Below are positions 53,834 through 64,000 of a DNA stretch of 64,000 bases, piece after piece. Source of the stretch: Nymphaea colorata (lineage: Eukaryota; Streptophyta; Magnoliopsida; Nymphaeales; Nymphaeaceae). Numbering within the stretch: the stretch's first letter is position 1; each line of letters begins with the position of its first letter. The translations under genes and the position numbers were made by a program. The DNA is taken from the NCBI RefSeq assembly GCF_008831285.2, contig NC_045139.1:1036204-1100203 (forward strand), read 5' to 3'. The notes beneath the pieces were generated by a model. It was not told the DNA's origin. It did not search any database and saw nothing but the letters and a program-made list of their open reading frames with translations.

Positions 53834-54280
53834 GTAAGAAGCCTCTGGGTATTCACTTATTTTTAAGTTTTATTATATTGTAATTATTATTATCAGCAGG
53901 ATAGGACTATATATGTGAATCGATGTTATCACTGCTATGTATGTGCATTAGCGGCAGAAGGGACTAGATAGATAGAATTTTTTAATTCTACTGAACATTT
54001 TAAAATATTTTTCATGACTTTTTGAAGTGAAAATTAATAGTGAAAAAATGCTACGCACATGGCAGATGTCTATCAATATTATGGGTTTGTTTTCTGAAGT
54101 TCTAGTAAAAACTGAGGTAACTAAATTGACGCCAAGATATTATTATGCTAAGAGACAGACACACCATAGAGAGTCGTTGCATTTTTGGCTTTCCTTAAAC
54201 CAATGCAGCTGAACAGGTGAACAAAGCTTCTGATCACATCTTTTGTGGCATTTTTTTGTGACCTTTTCTTGTTTCTTTTA

Positions 54281-54850
54281 GGTCCTTGACAAATTGAAAG
54301 TCTTAAGACTTGACTTTTGTTATAATCTCGCGTGTATCCAAATTTTATGAGCATGCCACATCTAGGGAAATTGGATTTTGGAAATTGTTTTAGAATGAGT
54401 GAACTTGATCGATCGATTGGGCATTTCAAGTGCTTGTCGCTGACGTATTGCTCTTCACTTGAGGAACTGCCCACAGAAGTTTGGCAATGGACCTCACTCG
54501 AAGAGCTTAATCTCTCTTATTATACCCAACTTACTGGCCATCGCAGTCAGCAGATTCAAAGTCATAAATCTCAGTAATTGTTCAAACATCAGCATCTGTC
54601 CAGATTTTGCGAGCATGTCACATCTAGAGGAATTAGATTTTGATCATTCTGAGAGGATGAGTGAACTTGATGCATCTATTGAGCTTCTAAAGCTTGACTC
54701 GCATAAATTTGAGACATTGTATTTGTGGATCACTAAAAGAAGTGCCTCCAGAGATTTGGCGACCTACCTCACTCGACAAGCTCGACCTGAGTTATTGCTC
54801 TCAAATGACAACTTTGCCGTCACAGATGGGGGATTCGAGTTCATCAAAGC
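54281..54850 (+). pseudogene. TNL relic: LRR exon with frameshifts
   Basis: Leucine-rich repeats are seen in alternating frames: LDKLKVLRLDFCYNL, MPHLGKLDFGNCFRMSELD, LTYCSSLEELPTEVWQWTSL, EELNLSYYTQLT, MSHLEELDFDHSERMSELD, LKEVPPEIWRPTSLDKLDLS. At least three frame changes occur. The exon decays into (CT)n/(TA)n at 54850-54897, and the rest of the LRR is absent. Confidence 0.82.
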
Positions 54851-54852
54851 TA

Positions 54853-54899
<47 letters not shown>

Positions 54900-55239
54900 T
54901 ATCGGACAGCTACCTTTGTGGCTGGCTGGTTATCTTTTCTTTTGTATTACTATAAACCATTGCAATAAGTGTATTTGGGAAGACCAATTGCTTGACCAAG
55001 GTTTTTTAGCGCCAGAGCGCACCTCATGCAACTGTTTTCAGTGTTACACAATTAAGAAAAAACAAATCATTCAGCCATAGAGGTAGCAGATTGGTATATA
55101 TATATATATACGAAACCGATAGATGTCAAACATTTAGAATTTAGATTAGTGTCTTTTGGATTAGAAGTTGAGAAAAAAAGGAGGAGAAAAAGATGATGAG
55201 AAGTTTCATACTTTTTTCTTCTTGTGTCATTATCTTTGA
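54851..55239. other. Microsatellites and AT-rich spacer after the TNL relic
   Basis: A (CT)n then (TA)n run at 54850-54897 and a short TA run near 55100. No gene is seen. Confidence 0.6.
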
Positions 55240-57214
55240 CGTCAGGATTCCAAAATAGTGCTTAAGATTCAATTAAGTTGTCCACGAAAGTTGTTTTCGC
55301 AGCCTCAAATTACCACATAAAAATAAATAAAACTAACTAACTAGTGACATAACCTACCATTTTTCTAGATAACATAAATGGATCCATGAGTTGTCACAGA
55401 TTGTCTTAAAAGCGTATCGAAGAGTCAGCATTCACGACTAAGCTGGAGGTAGCGTAACAAGACTGTGTATGTCTTCAACAACGTCGAAAAGTCATCGTTT
55501 GCACTTGCAGCTAGACTGTGATCAAGGGAGAATAAGTTGATATTAAAAAGCACTTCGGAAACATTAATAAGTTGATATTAATAAGAGTACACTTCCCGGT
55601 TCCCATATTTGGACATTTCCCTGCGCTCAGGCCGTGAAAGAAAAATGAGAATGTTAGATTTTGAATTTTTTTTTTATAGGTAACACCTAGATCTTCACCA
55701 TTCTTGGAAGAATGGTGTCAGAATTCTAACAATGGTGGTGTATAGTCGAGCCGAGCTCAAGCCTGTTCTGTAGAGCTCGATTCGAGTTTCAGTAGAATCG
55801 AGTCGAGCTCGAGTTGACCCAGCTGGAGATATACTGACTCGTGTGCAGGCCTACCTGCACGACCAATTAAGTCTCTCGATCTGTAGTTTCTCCGCATAGT
55901 GCATTGAGCACAGTGGTGGTGGCCAAGTACTTTTCTCGACTCAAAAACTTGAATCTTCACTAGGCAACTTTTTTTTTGAAAAAAATAGTTGGGTTAGATA
56001 GGCGATTCAACGAGTTGCTTACAAACACACACACAGACAGGCAGGCGCACAGACGACACCAGCATTGAAATTTTTGCATCCGAAATAACTAGCATTTGCC
56101 ACTGGTTAAAAAAAATATCTTGATTAAGTTTGATATGTACCTTCATTACACACGAAACTATTCCAAAATTTTGTTATTTATTATGAGAAACATGACTAGC
56201 GCTAAAAGAAGGATACGTGGCCATGCTTTCATTCAATGTTTAGATAGGGTCTAATTTCTCATTCTCAGCCATAAAGTTACCTCCTATAACTTTTCAGAGA
56301 TCCCTTGGATTTGTTTGGATCATAATCACACGCCTTTTCAAAAAAAAAAAACATAAGAAAACCATTTAAAACTTTAAAAAAACACCTTTTTTTTTTAAGC
56401 CAAGTCGAGTTTTTTTCACATTTTTTTTAATGACAAACTGTTTGTTTTCATTTTTTAATGTTTGATTTGTTGCAAATCTATTTGTTTTTTATGTTTGTGT
56501 TATTAGTTTCTAATTTATTTTAATTTTTCTAATTTTTTATTTTTTAAAAATTTACTGTACTTTTTCATTGTTTTTTTCAAACTTGCCGTATCATATCTAA
56601 GAACAATCTCCCGTTTAAAACGCGAGAAAGTTTTTGTGACTGGGGACTATGGATCAAGTGGTCTTAGTAAATTTACTAAGTGGTCTAAGTTTACTGAGTT
56701 GGTAACACAATTAAGCAGTTGAGACAGCAGCCGTTTGATCAAACTCAATTGAGATTCCTCAGCAAGTGTGGGCAAATTCCAGCTTTGTTAAAAGGAAACC
56801 TTGCTGTGCCTGATGGAAGACCAAAGGTTCAATACTCCGTGATACTTCTCACGTAACGGTGTTCCGTTACACACACTAACTTTCGTTAAGAAAATAGAGT
56901 GAGAAAACCAATTTTCTTTGTGGGATTCACTTTTCATGGGAAAGAGTTCTCCGTTTAGATCAGCACTAAATCAGAAAAAGAAGAATACGTCTGGATCATA
57001 AGTGTCATTACAACTTGAACACATAATTCTTTCGGTAAATAAATTGCAGAAACGATGATGTTGGTGTCAGTCGAAACAACCAATGGAATGAAGTAAATGG
57101 TGGAACCTGTTGAACAATCCGTGGAATGAAGTAAATGGTGGAACATCATCATTCCTACCAGCTGAAAAATCACTCCAGAAATGAAATGATCTCGAAAAGG
57201 CAGCTACCATGTCC
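55240..57214. repeat. P450 unit flanks: 5'-flank copy (55240-55565) joined to 3'-flank copy (55590-57219)
   Basis: 55240-55565 pairs with 43256-43570. From 55590 (ACACTTCCCGGTTCCCATAT) the text pairs with 36968-38577. This is the head-to-tail junction expected between tandem units. The AGCTCG-rich segment at 55745-55850 matches 37130-37250. No gene is seen. Confidence 0.75.
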
Positions 57215-57219
57215 ATGGG

Positions 57220-57517
57220 TGATGAGAAAACCGTTGCAACATCACGCATGGATTTGGCAAGTTTTCCTTCCTTATTAACTCTGCTACTGTTGCCATTCAT
57301 GCCTCATCTAGCCGTTAATGGGACGTTGAGAAATATTCCTTTATTGTAAATCTTTCCCCAACGTATATCTATTCCTTGTAAGTGTGGAAAATAATGTAAT
57401 GGAAAAACCAGAGCGAGACTGCGTGATGTTTTTGCCGTGGATGTAGGATTTACAAATCCGAACCACGTAAATCCGTGCGTGCACTCTCCTTCCTCCTCTT
57501 TCTCTCAAATTCTAACA
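57220..57517 (+). repeat. 5' LTR of the 57 kb copia
   Basis: 298-bp long terminal repeat starting TGATGAGAAAACCG and ending TTCTAACA. It contains CGTGGATGTAGGATTTAC near its 3' end, as in the other copia LTRs of the window. Confidence 0.93.
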
Positions 57518-57529
57518 TGGTATCAGAGC
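57518..57529 (+). other. Primer-binding site of the 57 kb copia
   Basis: TGGTATCAGAGC directly after the 5' LTR; initiator tRNA-Met type. Confidence 0.9.
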
Positions 57530-58041
57530 AGTTTACCTGAGCACTTGGAGATAATTAGTGAGGAGCTGAAATCGGTTCATCTCTGACATATGCAGCAGAG
57601 AAATTCTGTCGACTGTGAGAATTCCAGCGATAGGAGTTGCTGTGGAGTACAGGAAGAACGGACAGAGATAGACGCAACGCTTGAAAACAGAGGACCGACA
57701 GAGGAGTCTCTGCTCAGTCCGTGATTCCAACCTATGGCGTTGTTTTCTCCCATAATCTCAGCTGTCGAGCATGGAACGAATTGAATTCTAGGTCTTTGAA
57801 TATCGTTCCTGCACTATCCCATATTTTTTTGGAGAACTCTGGAGGAAGCAGTCGATTTTTGCAGTTCCGTTTTTTTCAGGAAGTTGTGTGAGGCAGCCAG
57901 TGACCAACTCTCATCCGCTCCCCAAATCTGATAAGGACGTTTTTGTTCTATGTGATATTCTTCATCCTCTATGTTCAGTTGATCATAAAGCAGTGATAGC
58001 CTTTAAAGGGTCAAGTTCTTTTTTTATTTTCTTACTTATCC

Positions 58042-61000
58042 ATGGCATCGTCGTACGATGGAACCAATGACTCTCAGGGACAGAACTCGACAAATGGATC
58101 TTCTACACAACAACATATCGTCGTGGAGACAGGTACCACTATTTTCAAAATTACAAATGTTCCATTGAATGGCTTAAATTATATGTCATGGTCCAAAGCT
58201 GCTACTTTGTTTTTGAGTGGGAAACTTAAACTAGGGTACGTTAATGGAAAAAAACCAAAACCAGCCATTGACGATCCTAACTATGATGAATGGGAGTCTG
58301 GAAATCATATGGTCATGTCTTCGTTATTAAACTCGATGGATTATAAATCGCTGAAAGCTTTTATTACTTTGATACGGCCGAAGAAATGTGGAATGCTGCT
58401 AAAGAATTATATAGTGAAAAATATAGTACGGCGCGCATGTATCAACTCTCCCATGAAATCTATGAGTTGAAGAAAGGTCATATGTCCTTGAGTGACTATA
58501 TTGCTACACTCAAAGGAAAGTGGAATGAGATGGACTCACATTGCCCCCTCTCAACCGATCTTGCTCGCATTAAGAGGCAGCGAGACCAAGAAAGAACTTT
58601 CAAACTCTTAGCTGGTTTAGGCGAGGATTATGAACAAGCAAGAAGCCAAATATTAATGACCCCTGATCTGCCCTCTTTGGATATGGTGTGTAACACCCTT
58701 TTACGAGAAGAGAAAAGGAGAAAGGTGATGAAGACCAGTGACACTATTGATACTAAAACCACCAGTGAAAATATTGAAAAAGTTGCTTTTAATGACTCGG
58801 CCAGCAAAAGATTTGAAGGAAAAATAGAAGCTCAGCAGTCGTTCAGAAATAGAGGCAAACGACCAGTGTGCACTTATTGCAAAAAAGAAGGGCATGTTCG
58901 AGAAAAGTGCTGGAATTTACACGGAAAGCCTACAAACAAGGGAGATTTTCCAAAGCAGCAGTATAAGCCTCAGGCCCAGCTAGTTCAGTCCGATGTTCAA
59001 TCCGACGAAGGTGAGGTTACACTTGCCACTATTGCAAAGATGATTAAAAATATGAATGGCCAGAGACACACCAACACGGTAACAGCCGCATCGGCATTCA
59101 CTTCACCCGGGAATCAGCCAGGTATGAATTCAAACTTCTCTCTTACTAGAAAATACTCTTGGATCGTGGATTCCGGCGCATCCGAACATATGTCTTGTTT
59201 TCACAATAACTTGAAAGATATAGAAAATAAAAGTGAAAATAGAACTGTCACTATAGCTGATGGTACCTCCCTTAAAATTGTTGGAGTTGGAAAAACAAAT
59301 CTCTTTGAAAAGGAATTGAAGACTCTTTATATGCCTAATCTTGCATCCAATCTTTTATCTGTCTCTAAGATTACACATGATCTAAATTGCAATGTTATTT
59401 TTTCTCCCAACAATGTAATCTTTCAGGACAGGTTGACGAAGAGGACGATTGGTGAAGGAAAAGAAGAGAATGGAGTGTATGTGATCAATCAAAATCATAA
59501 TGTTGCTATGATTGCTAGTTCGGAATTTGATTTTCACTTGTGGCATTGCAGACTTGGTCACCCCTCCAATAGAGTCATGTCTTTAGTTTTTCCTCATGAA
59601 ATATTTGACTTACATGTGTGTGAAATTTGTCAATATGCGAAAATGACTCGCCCTCCTTTTGGTTTGTCTGAAACTGTTGCTAGTAAACCATTTGATTTGG
59701 TACATGCCGATGTTTGGGGTCCTGCCCCAGTAGTCTCTTATAATGGTTTTAAATACTACTTATCTTTTATTGATGATTTCTCTAAGGTAACTTGGTTATA
59801 TCTTCTTAATTCCAAGGACCAAGTTTTTGAAAATTTTGTGATTTACTATAATATGGTAAGAACTCAATACAATGTTGGTATTAAGACCTTGAGAACTGAT
59901 AATGGGACTGAGTTTTAAAATTGTTTTTTTGAAAATTTTGAAAATACGAGTGGTATGATGCATCAATACTCATGTGTAAAAACTCCGCAACAAAATGGAG
60001 TAGTCGAGAGGAAAAATCGTCATATTCTTGAAATTACTCGTTCCTTACTTTTTCAGTCTTGTATGCCTAAACAGTTTTGGAGCGAGGCGATTATGAGTGC
60101 TTGCTATTTGATTAACCGAACTCCTAGTTGCAGACTAAGAGGAAGATCACCACTTCACATCCTTACTGGGCGCAAGATCAGTATCAATCACTTGAAGTTG
60201 TTTGGCAGTACCGTGTATGTTATGATCGACAAAACTGAACGCGACAAACTTAGTCCGAAAGCTCGCAAATGTGTGTTTATGGGATATTCAGTCAGCAAAA
60301 AGGGCTATAGATGCTACAACCCTCATGACCAGCGCATGTATATTTCTAGAGATGTCAAATTTGATGAGTCAGTGCCATATTTTAAAAATCACCGTCATCA
60401 AGAAAGGCGACAGGGGGAGACTACCTTACCAAATATTAGCATATATGATGATTTGGTCGCTATTTCTACAAACCAAGGATATCCAAATGAACAAGAAGAA
60501 GCTCAAGTGCAAACCTTGATCGAAAGCATGGGAGCTCATGAAGTTGAAATTGAAGGCCACACAACTGGAGTCGCCGAGCCAAGAAGATCACAAAGAATCA
60601 TTCAAGCGCCTAGGCACTTGAAAGATTATGTTACATACAAGGCAGTCATGCATCCCATCGAAAAATGTGTGACATTCAAAAATTTCTCCGAGAAACACTG
60701 TGCTTTTTTGGCCACCATAGAAAAAGAAGTAGAACCAAGATCATATGAGGAGGCCAAAGATAACCCTGTTTGGATCAAAGCCATGCAGGAAGAGATTGAT
60801 GCCCTAAACAAAAATCAAACATGGGAAATTACTCAATTGCCTGAAGGAAAACGCGTAGTTGGCTGCAAATGGGTTTTTAAAATCAAATACAATAGCGATG
60901 GTACAGTGGAAAGATACAAGGCTAGGCTTGTTGCAAAAGGGTACACTCAAACACAAGGATTGGATTATGAGGTAACTTTTGCCCCGGTAGCCAAGATGAA

Positions 61001-62273
61001 TACTGTTCGAATATTGCTCTCGATCGCTTGTAATTATGATTGGCCATTATTTCAATTAGATGTAAAAAATGCCTTTTTGTAGGGAGACTTACAAGAAGAA
61101 GTATATATGAAGCTACCTCCTGGATGGTCTCAAGAGAACTCTACATCAGTATGCAAGTTACGAAAATCGATATACGGACTTAAATAATCTCCTCGAATGT
61201 GGCACTTCAAATTGAGCAAAGCTCTCGAACAATATGGATTCTATAGGAGCAAAGCCGACAACTCTCTGTTTATCAGTAAGAAAGACAATGACATTACTTT
61301 GGTGCTTATATATGTAGATGACATAATTATCACAGGTAGCAACGGTCTCAAAATCAAGGACGCAAAAGAATTGCTTCAGAAAACCTTCGACATAAAGGAT
61401 TTGGGAAGGTTAAAATATTTTCTAGGGATAGAGATTGCTCAGTCGAGGAAAGGGTTGTTTATGTCACAAAGAAAATATGTCATTGATCTACTCAAAGAAA
61501 CCGGAAAACTTGGATGTCGCCCTGCAGATACACCTATGGTTTTCAACCACAAAGAAGATATCACAAAGAGAAATGACATCCCAGAAATTTCAAGATATCA
61601 ACGATTGGTAGGGAAACTTATATATCTCACTGTTACAAGACCCGACATCACCTACGCAGTAAACCTTGTTAGTCAACATATGCATGATCCAACTGAGAAA
61701 CATTGGAATATGGTTGAACGGATTCTCAAGTATTTGAAAAAGTCTCCCGGCCAAGGATTATTATATAAACGAAATGGTCATGTTAACATTAGAGCATATT
61801 CTGATGCAGATTGGGGAGGAAGCATAGATCGTAAATCCACTACCGGTTATTGTATTTACGTGGGTGAGAACCTTGTATCTTGGCGAAGTAAGAAACAACG
61901 AGTCACTTCTAGGTCCAGTGCAGAAGCAGAGTACAGGACGATGGCCACTACAGCTAGTGAAATCATTTGGATTTGCACTCTTTTATTTGAAATTGGCTTA
62001 GAATTCAATTCTCCCACGCCAATGCATTGCGACAATCAAGCTGCTATACACATCGCAGCAAATGCTGTGTTTCATGAAAGAACAAAACATATAGAAATTG
62101 ACTGTCATTTCATACGAGAAAAAGTTCAAAATGGTGAAATCAGTACTCCCTTCACACCGAGCTCAAGACAACTTGCAGATGGATTAACCAAAGCAATATC
62201 AAGAAAAGAATTACATGATGCTATTAACAAGTGGGGCTGCCATGACTTGTACGCCCCACTTGAGGGGGAGTGA
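58042..62273 (+). pseudogene. Copia gag-pol, one frameshift and three nonsense codons
   Basis: The gag start MASSYDGTNDSQGQ is at 58042. Domains seen are gag (LNYMSWSKAATLFLSGKLKL), CCHC knuckle CTYCKKEGHVREKC, protease WIVDSGASEHMS, pre-integrase LWHCRLGHPS/CEICQYAKM, integrase ([23 protein letters not shown]), RT ([25 protein letters not shown] as IYVDDIIITGS), RNase H (YSDADWGGSIDRKSTTGYC, SAEAEYRTMA). The frame changes once near 58355-58385. After that all parts share one frame but are cut by TAA 59916-59918 (integrase), TAG 61080-61082 (after NAFL in RT) and TAA 61185-61187 (RT). At each stop a Gln codon is a plausible ancestor, which would make all three C-to-T changes. Confidence 0.9.
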
Positions 62274-62568
62274 TGAGAAAACCGTTGCAACATCACGCAT
62301 GGATTTGGCAAGTTTTCCTTCCTTATTAACTCTGCTACTGTTGCCATTCATGCCTCATCTAGCCGTTAATGGGACGTTGAGAAATATTCCTTTATTGTAA
62401 ATCTTTCCCCAACGTATATCTATTCCTTGTAAGTCTGGAAAATAATGTAATGGAAAAACCAGAGCGAGACTGCGTGATGTTTTTGCCGTGGATGTAGGAT
62501 TTACAAATCCGAACCACGTAAATCCGTGTGTGCACTCTCCTTCCTCCTCTTTCTCTCAAATTCTAACA
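62271..62568 (+). repeat. 3' LTR of the 57 kb copia
   Basis: 298-bp partner of the 5' LTR, following the polypurine tract. Confidence 0.93.
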
Positions 62569-62573
62569 ATGGG

Positions 62574-62940
62574 AAAGGCAGGAACCATTAAAATTCTACA
62601 ACCTGGTTAGTTTGTCGATAGAGTCATAACAGTATCTTGCGTGCATTTAATTTTCCTTTTAGTTTATACCACCTTCCTCTTGTTGGTCCTTTAATTACTG
62701 ACAGAAGAAACATTCAACAGCGTGTTTAATTTGTCTACTAGAAACTGCTGCCCTTTTGGAGAAAGGAAAGTGATGACATTTAATGATTACAATTCATCAG
62801 GCAAGAAGATCAACTAAGGACACAAACACTTGGGAAGGCCAAGCTTCCCTTATTCGACAACCAGGCGAGAACACACAAACGAAATCCTGATATCTTGGAT
62901 ACTCACAGCCGTGAGATGTTAGTATAAGCATGTCATGACA
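62574..62940. repeat. 3' flank of the right-edge P450 (continuation of the duplicated unit)
   Basis: GGAAAGGCAGGAACCATTAA, AGTTTGTCGATAGAGTC and CAAGCTTCC/TTATTCGACAACCAGG match 38575-38929 in order, confirming that the copia at 57220 split a pre-existing duplicate. Confidence 0.75.
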
Positions 62941-63366
62941 CTAGATTTTATGCAAGATGAGATGGGCTCCATGTTGAGGTTGAAGAGTTAAAACAGGGGA
63001 AGGTGCATGACTGTAGGAAGGAGCGAGCTCAAACGAAAACTCCTGCAGAATCATCGCAAGCACCACCTTTGCTTCAACCATGCTAAAGTTCTGACCAATG
63101 CAGACCCTCGATCCCCAGCTGAATGGGAAGAAAACCACTTGATGTTTGGAGGCATTTGCGACACCCTCGGAGAATCTTTCTGGTTTAAACACTTTTGAGT
63201 CATCACCCCAAAGCTCAGGATCATGATGAATTAACTGAGTAAGTAATAACAGCTGCAATCCAGCAGGGATTTCAAAATTTCCCAGCTTCATCTTCTTGGA
63301 AGCTAGTCTTCCCAACATTCCTACTGGAGGATACAACCTCAGAACTTCACACAGAACCATGGTAAC
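62941..63366 (-). CDS. Cytochrome P450 (CYP72 clan), last exon (gene runs off the right edge)
   Basis: Exon 5 (426 bp, open, same size as in all sisters) begins after TTTGCAG at 63367: [20 protein letters not shown] (ExxR), [31 protein letters not shown], haem loop [29 protein letters not shown]. It is nearly identical to exon 5 of the intact gene at 38.9 kb. One difference falls in the haem loop: FGWG there, FSWG here; the Cys ligand and the F..G.R.C.G core are kept. 63367-64000 is intron 4, aligning with 39356-40000; exon 4 lies just outside. Whether exons 1-4 are intact is unknown. Confidence 0.87.
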   Translation of the reverse strand, partial: VTMVLCEVLRLYPPVGMLGRLASKKMKLGNFEIPAGLQLLLLTQLIHHDPELWGDDSKVFKPERFSEGVANASKHQVVFFPFSWGSRVCIGQNFSMVEAKVVLAMILQEFSFELAPSYSHAPSPVLTLQPQHGAHLILHKI

Positions 63367-64000
63367 CTGCAAACGTTGTATCAAATAGGGAGACTAAATT
63401 GTCAGCAGAAGTTATTTTTCTTTGCAGAGTTCTTCAATGCACATAACTTGGACGTTTATCACGATGGTTCATCCAATGACAGGCCCTGTGGGCCTTTGCA
63501 AAGGTCTTTCTCAAGCAAAGGCCCATTAGTGAATAGTTAACTAAAGAATTTGTAGCATGATATTAAAAGTAGAATGAGTATTGTTTTACTAAAGGCTTCT
63601 TCTGTCACAATTCAGAAAGCGAACGGCCTTTTAGCAGCTGGTCAACAAGAGAAGCATTGAGATGGGTAAGGGGTTGAGTTCGAAGGTTCAGTACCCAGTC
63701 CAGCTCTCGGCTTCGAGCTGAGAGGTTTCTATCATATCCATTGCTCAACTATCGAGGGCCAAGGGAAAAAAAAAAGAGAGAAAATTTTGCTAGTTTAGTT
63801 ATCAGAATACGCATATGGATTTAGACGGAAAAACAGTAAATGTCTATTCTCTCACTTCTATGTGAAACACTTTTGAAACTGACACTTTTAACTCATGAGT
63901 GCCAACCATTGTCCTTGGACAATACACCCAGATTTGGCCTTGTAGCTTGGAATGATCTCTGTAAGTTTTAAACTTGTCTCCATATTTAATTGATCTAAAG
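63367..64000 (-). other. Intron 4 of the right-edge P450
   Basis: Aligns with intron 4 of the intact gene (39356-40065), including the hairpin word CTCTCGGCTTCGAGCTGAGAG split over two 20-base blocks near 63703-63725. No other feature is seen. Confidence 0.6.

Larger units (their letters stand above)
57220..62568 (+). mobile_element. Young Ty1/copia LTR retrotransposon in the 3' flank of the last P450
   Basis: 5349 bp. LTRs 57220-57517 and 62271-62568 are 298 bp each, TG...CA, and differ at two positions I could find (57384 G against 62435 C; 57478 C against 62529 T). The TSD is ATGGG at 57215-57219 and 62569-62573; the empty site is visible in the sister flank at 38573-38580 (CCATGGGAAAGG). 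The PBS is TGGTATCAGAGC (57518-57529) and the polypurine tract TGAGGGGGAG (62261-62270). The coding region has one frameshift and three nonsense codons, so this copy cannot make its own full polyprotein. Confidence 0.95.

Noticed and set aside
60271-60519. Alternative-frame open stretches inside the copia gag-pol genes (also 49084, 51967)
   Set aside because: Shadows of the gag-pol frame.
61080-61187. Copia stop codons as programmed read-through or RNA editing
   Set aside because: Copia pol is not known to use editing, the stops are scattered over integrase and RT, and a frameshift is also present; ordinary decay explains them better.

Overview
This window is nuclear DNA of a flowering plant. 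The evidence is spliced genes with GT-AG introns, a CYP72-clan cytochrome P450 cluster, a TIR-type NBS-LRR resistance-gene relic, Ty1/copia LTR retrotransposons primed by initiator tRNA-Met, hAT-type elements and many long (TA)n tracts. I cannot name the species. No prokaryotic operon, rRNA gene, confident tRNA gene or CRISPR array was seen.

Layout. 1-1717: first two exons of a minus-strand P450, cut by the left edge. 2.2-6.3 kb: AT-rich intergenic DNA with one small hAT-like MITE. 6.3-13 kb: one complete plus-strand gene for a Golgi/ER nucleotide-sugar transporter of the CMP-sialic-acid-transporter-like (SLC35A) family; 13 exons can be read, probably plus one upstream exon, and one intron is of the GC-AG type. 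13.2-43 kb: P450 array, all minus strand, sharing five exons with the same phases. It holds a last-exon relic (13.3 kb), a gene complete except for one nonsense codon in exon 1 (15.4-21.0 kb), a stray exon 1 (23.6 kb), a gene complete except for one missing base in a G run (26.2-28.9 kb), a multiply broken copy (31.0-33.6 kb), a lone exon 1 (35.1 kb) and one fully open gene (38.9-43.0 kb, 515 aa). The last exon of a further copy lies at 62.9-63.4 kb, running off the right edge.

Between the last two P450s lies a degraded TNL resistance gene (47.0-54.9 kb) split by a young 5.4 kb copia element (47617-52997, TSD TCTTC). A second young 5.3 kb copia element (57220-62568, TSD ATGGG) sits in the 3' flank of the last P450. 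A truncated third copia (30178-30981) has replaced the end of the broken P450. Flank blocks repeated at about 38.4, 44.4 and 57.1 kb, and at 43.3 and 55.3 kb, show that the P450s spread by tandem segmental duplication.

Biologically this is a housekeeping transporter beside a P450 cluster undergoing birth and death, with retrotransposons nested in it. I see no convincing new molecular system. The most unusual items are the I-helix substitutions in two P450s, the long hairpin in intron 1 of one P450 relic, the captured CCCH-zinc-finger/ankyrin gene fragment at 22.2 kb, and the fact that every nonsense codon in the two young copia elements fits a C-to-T type transition.
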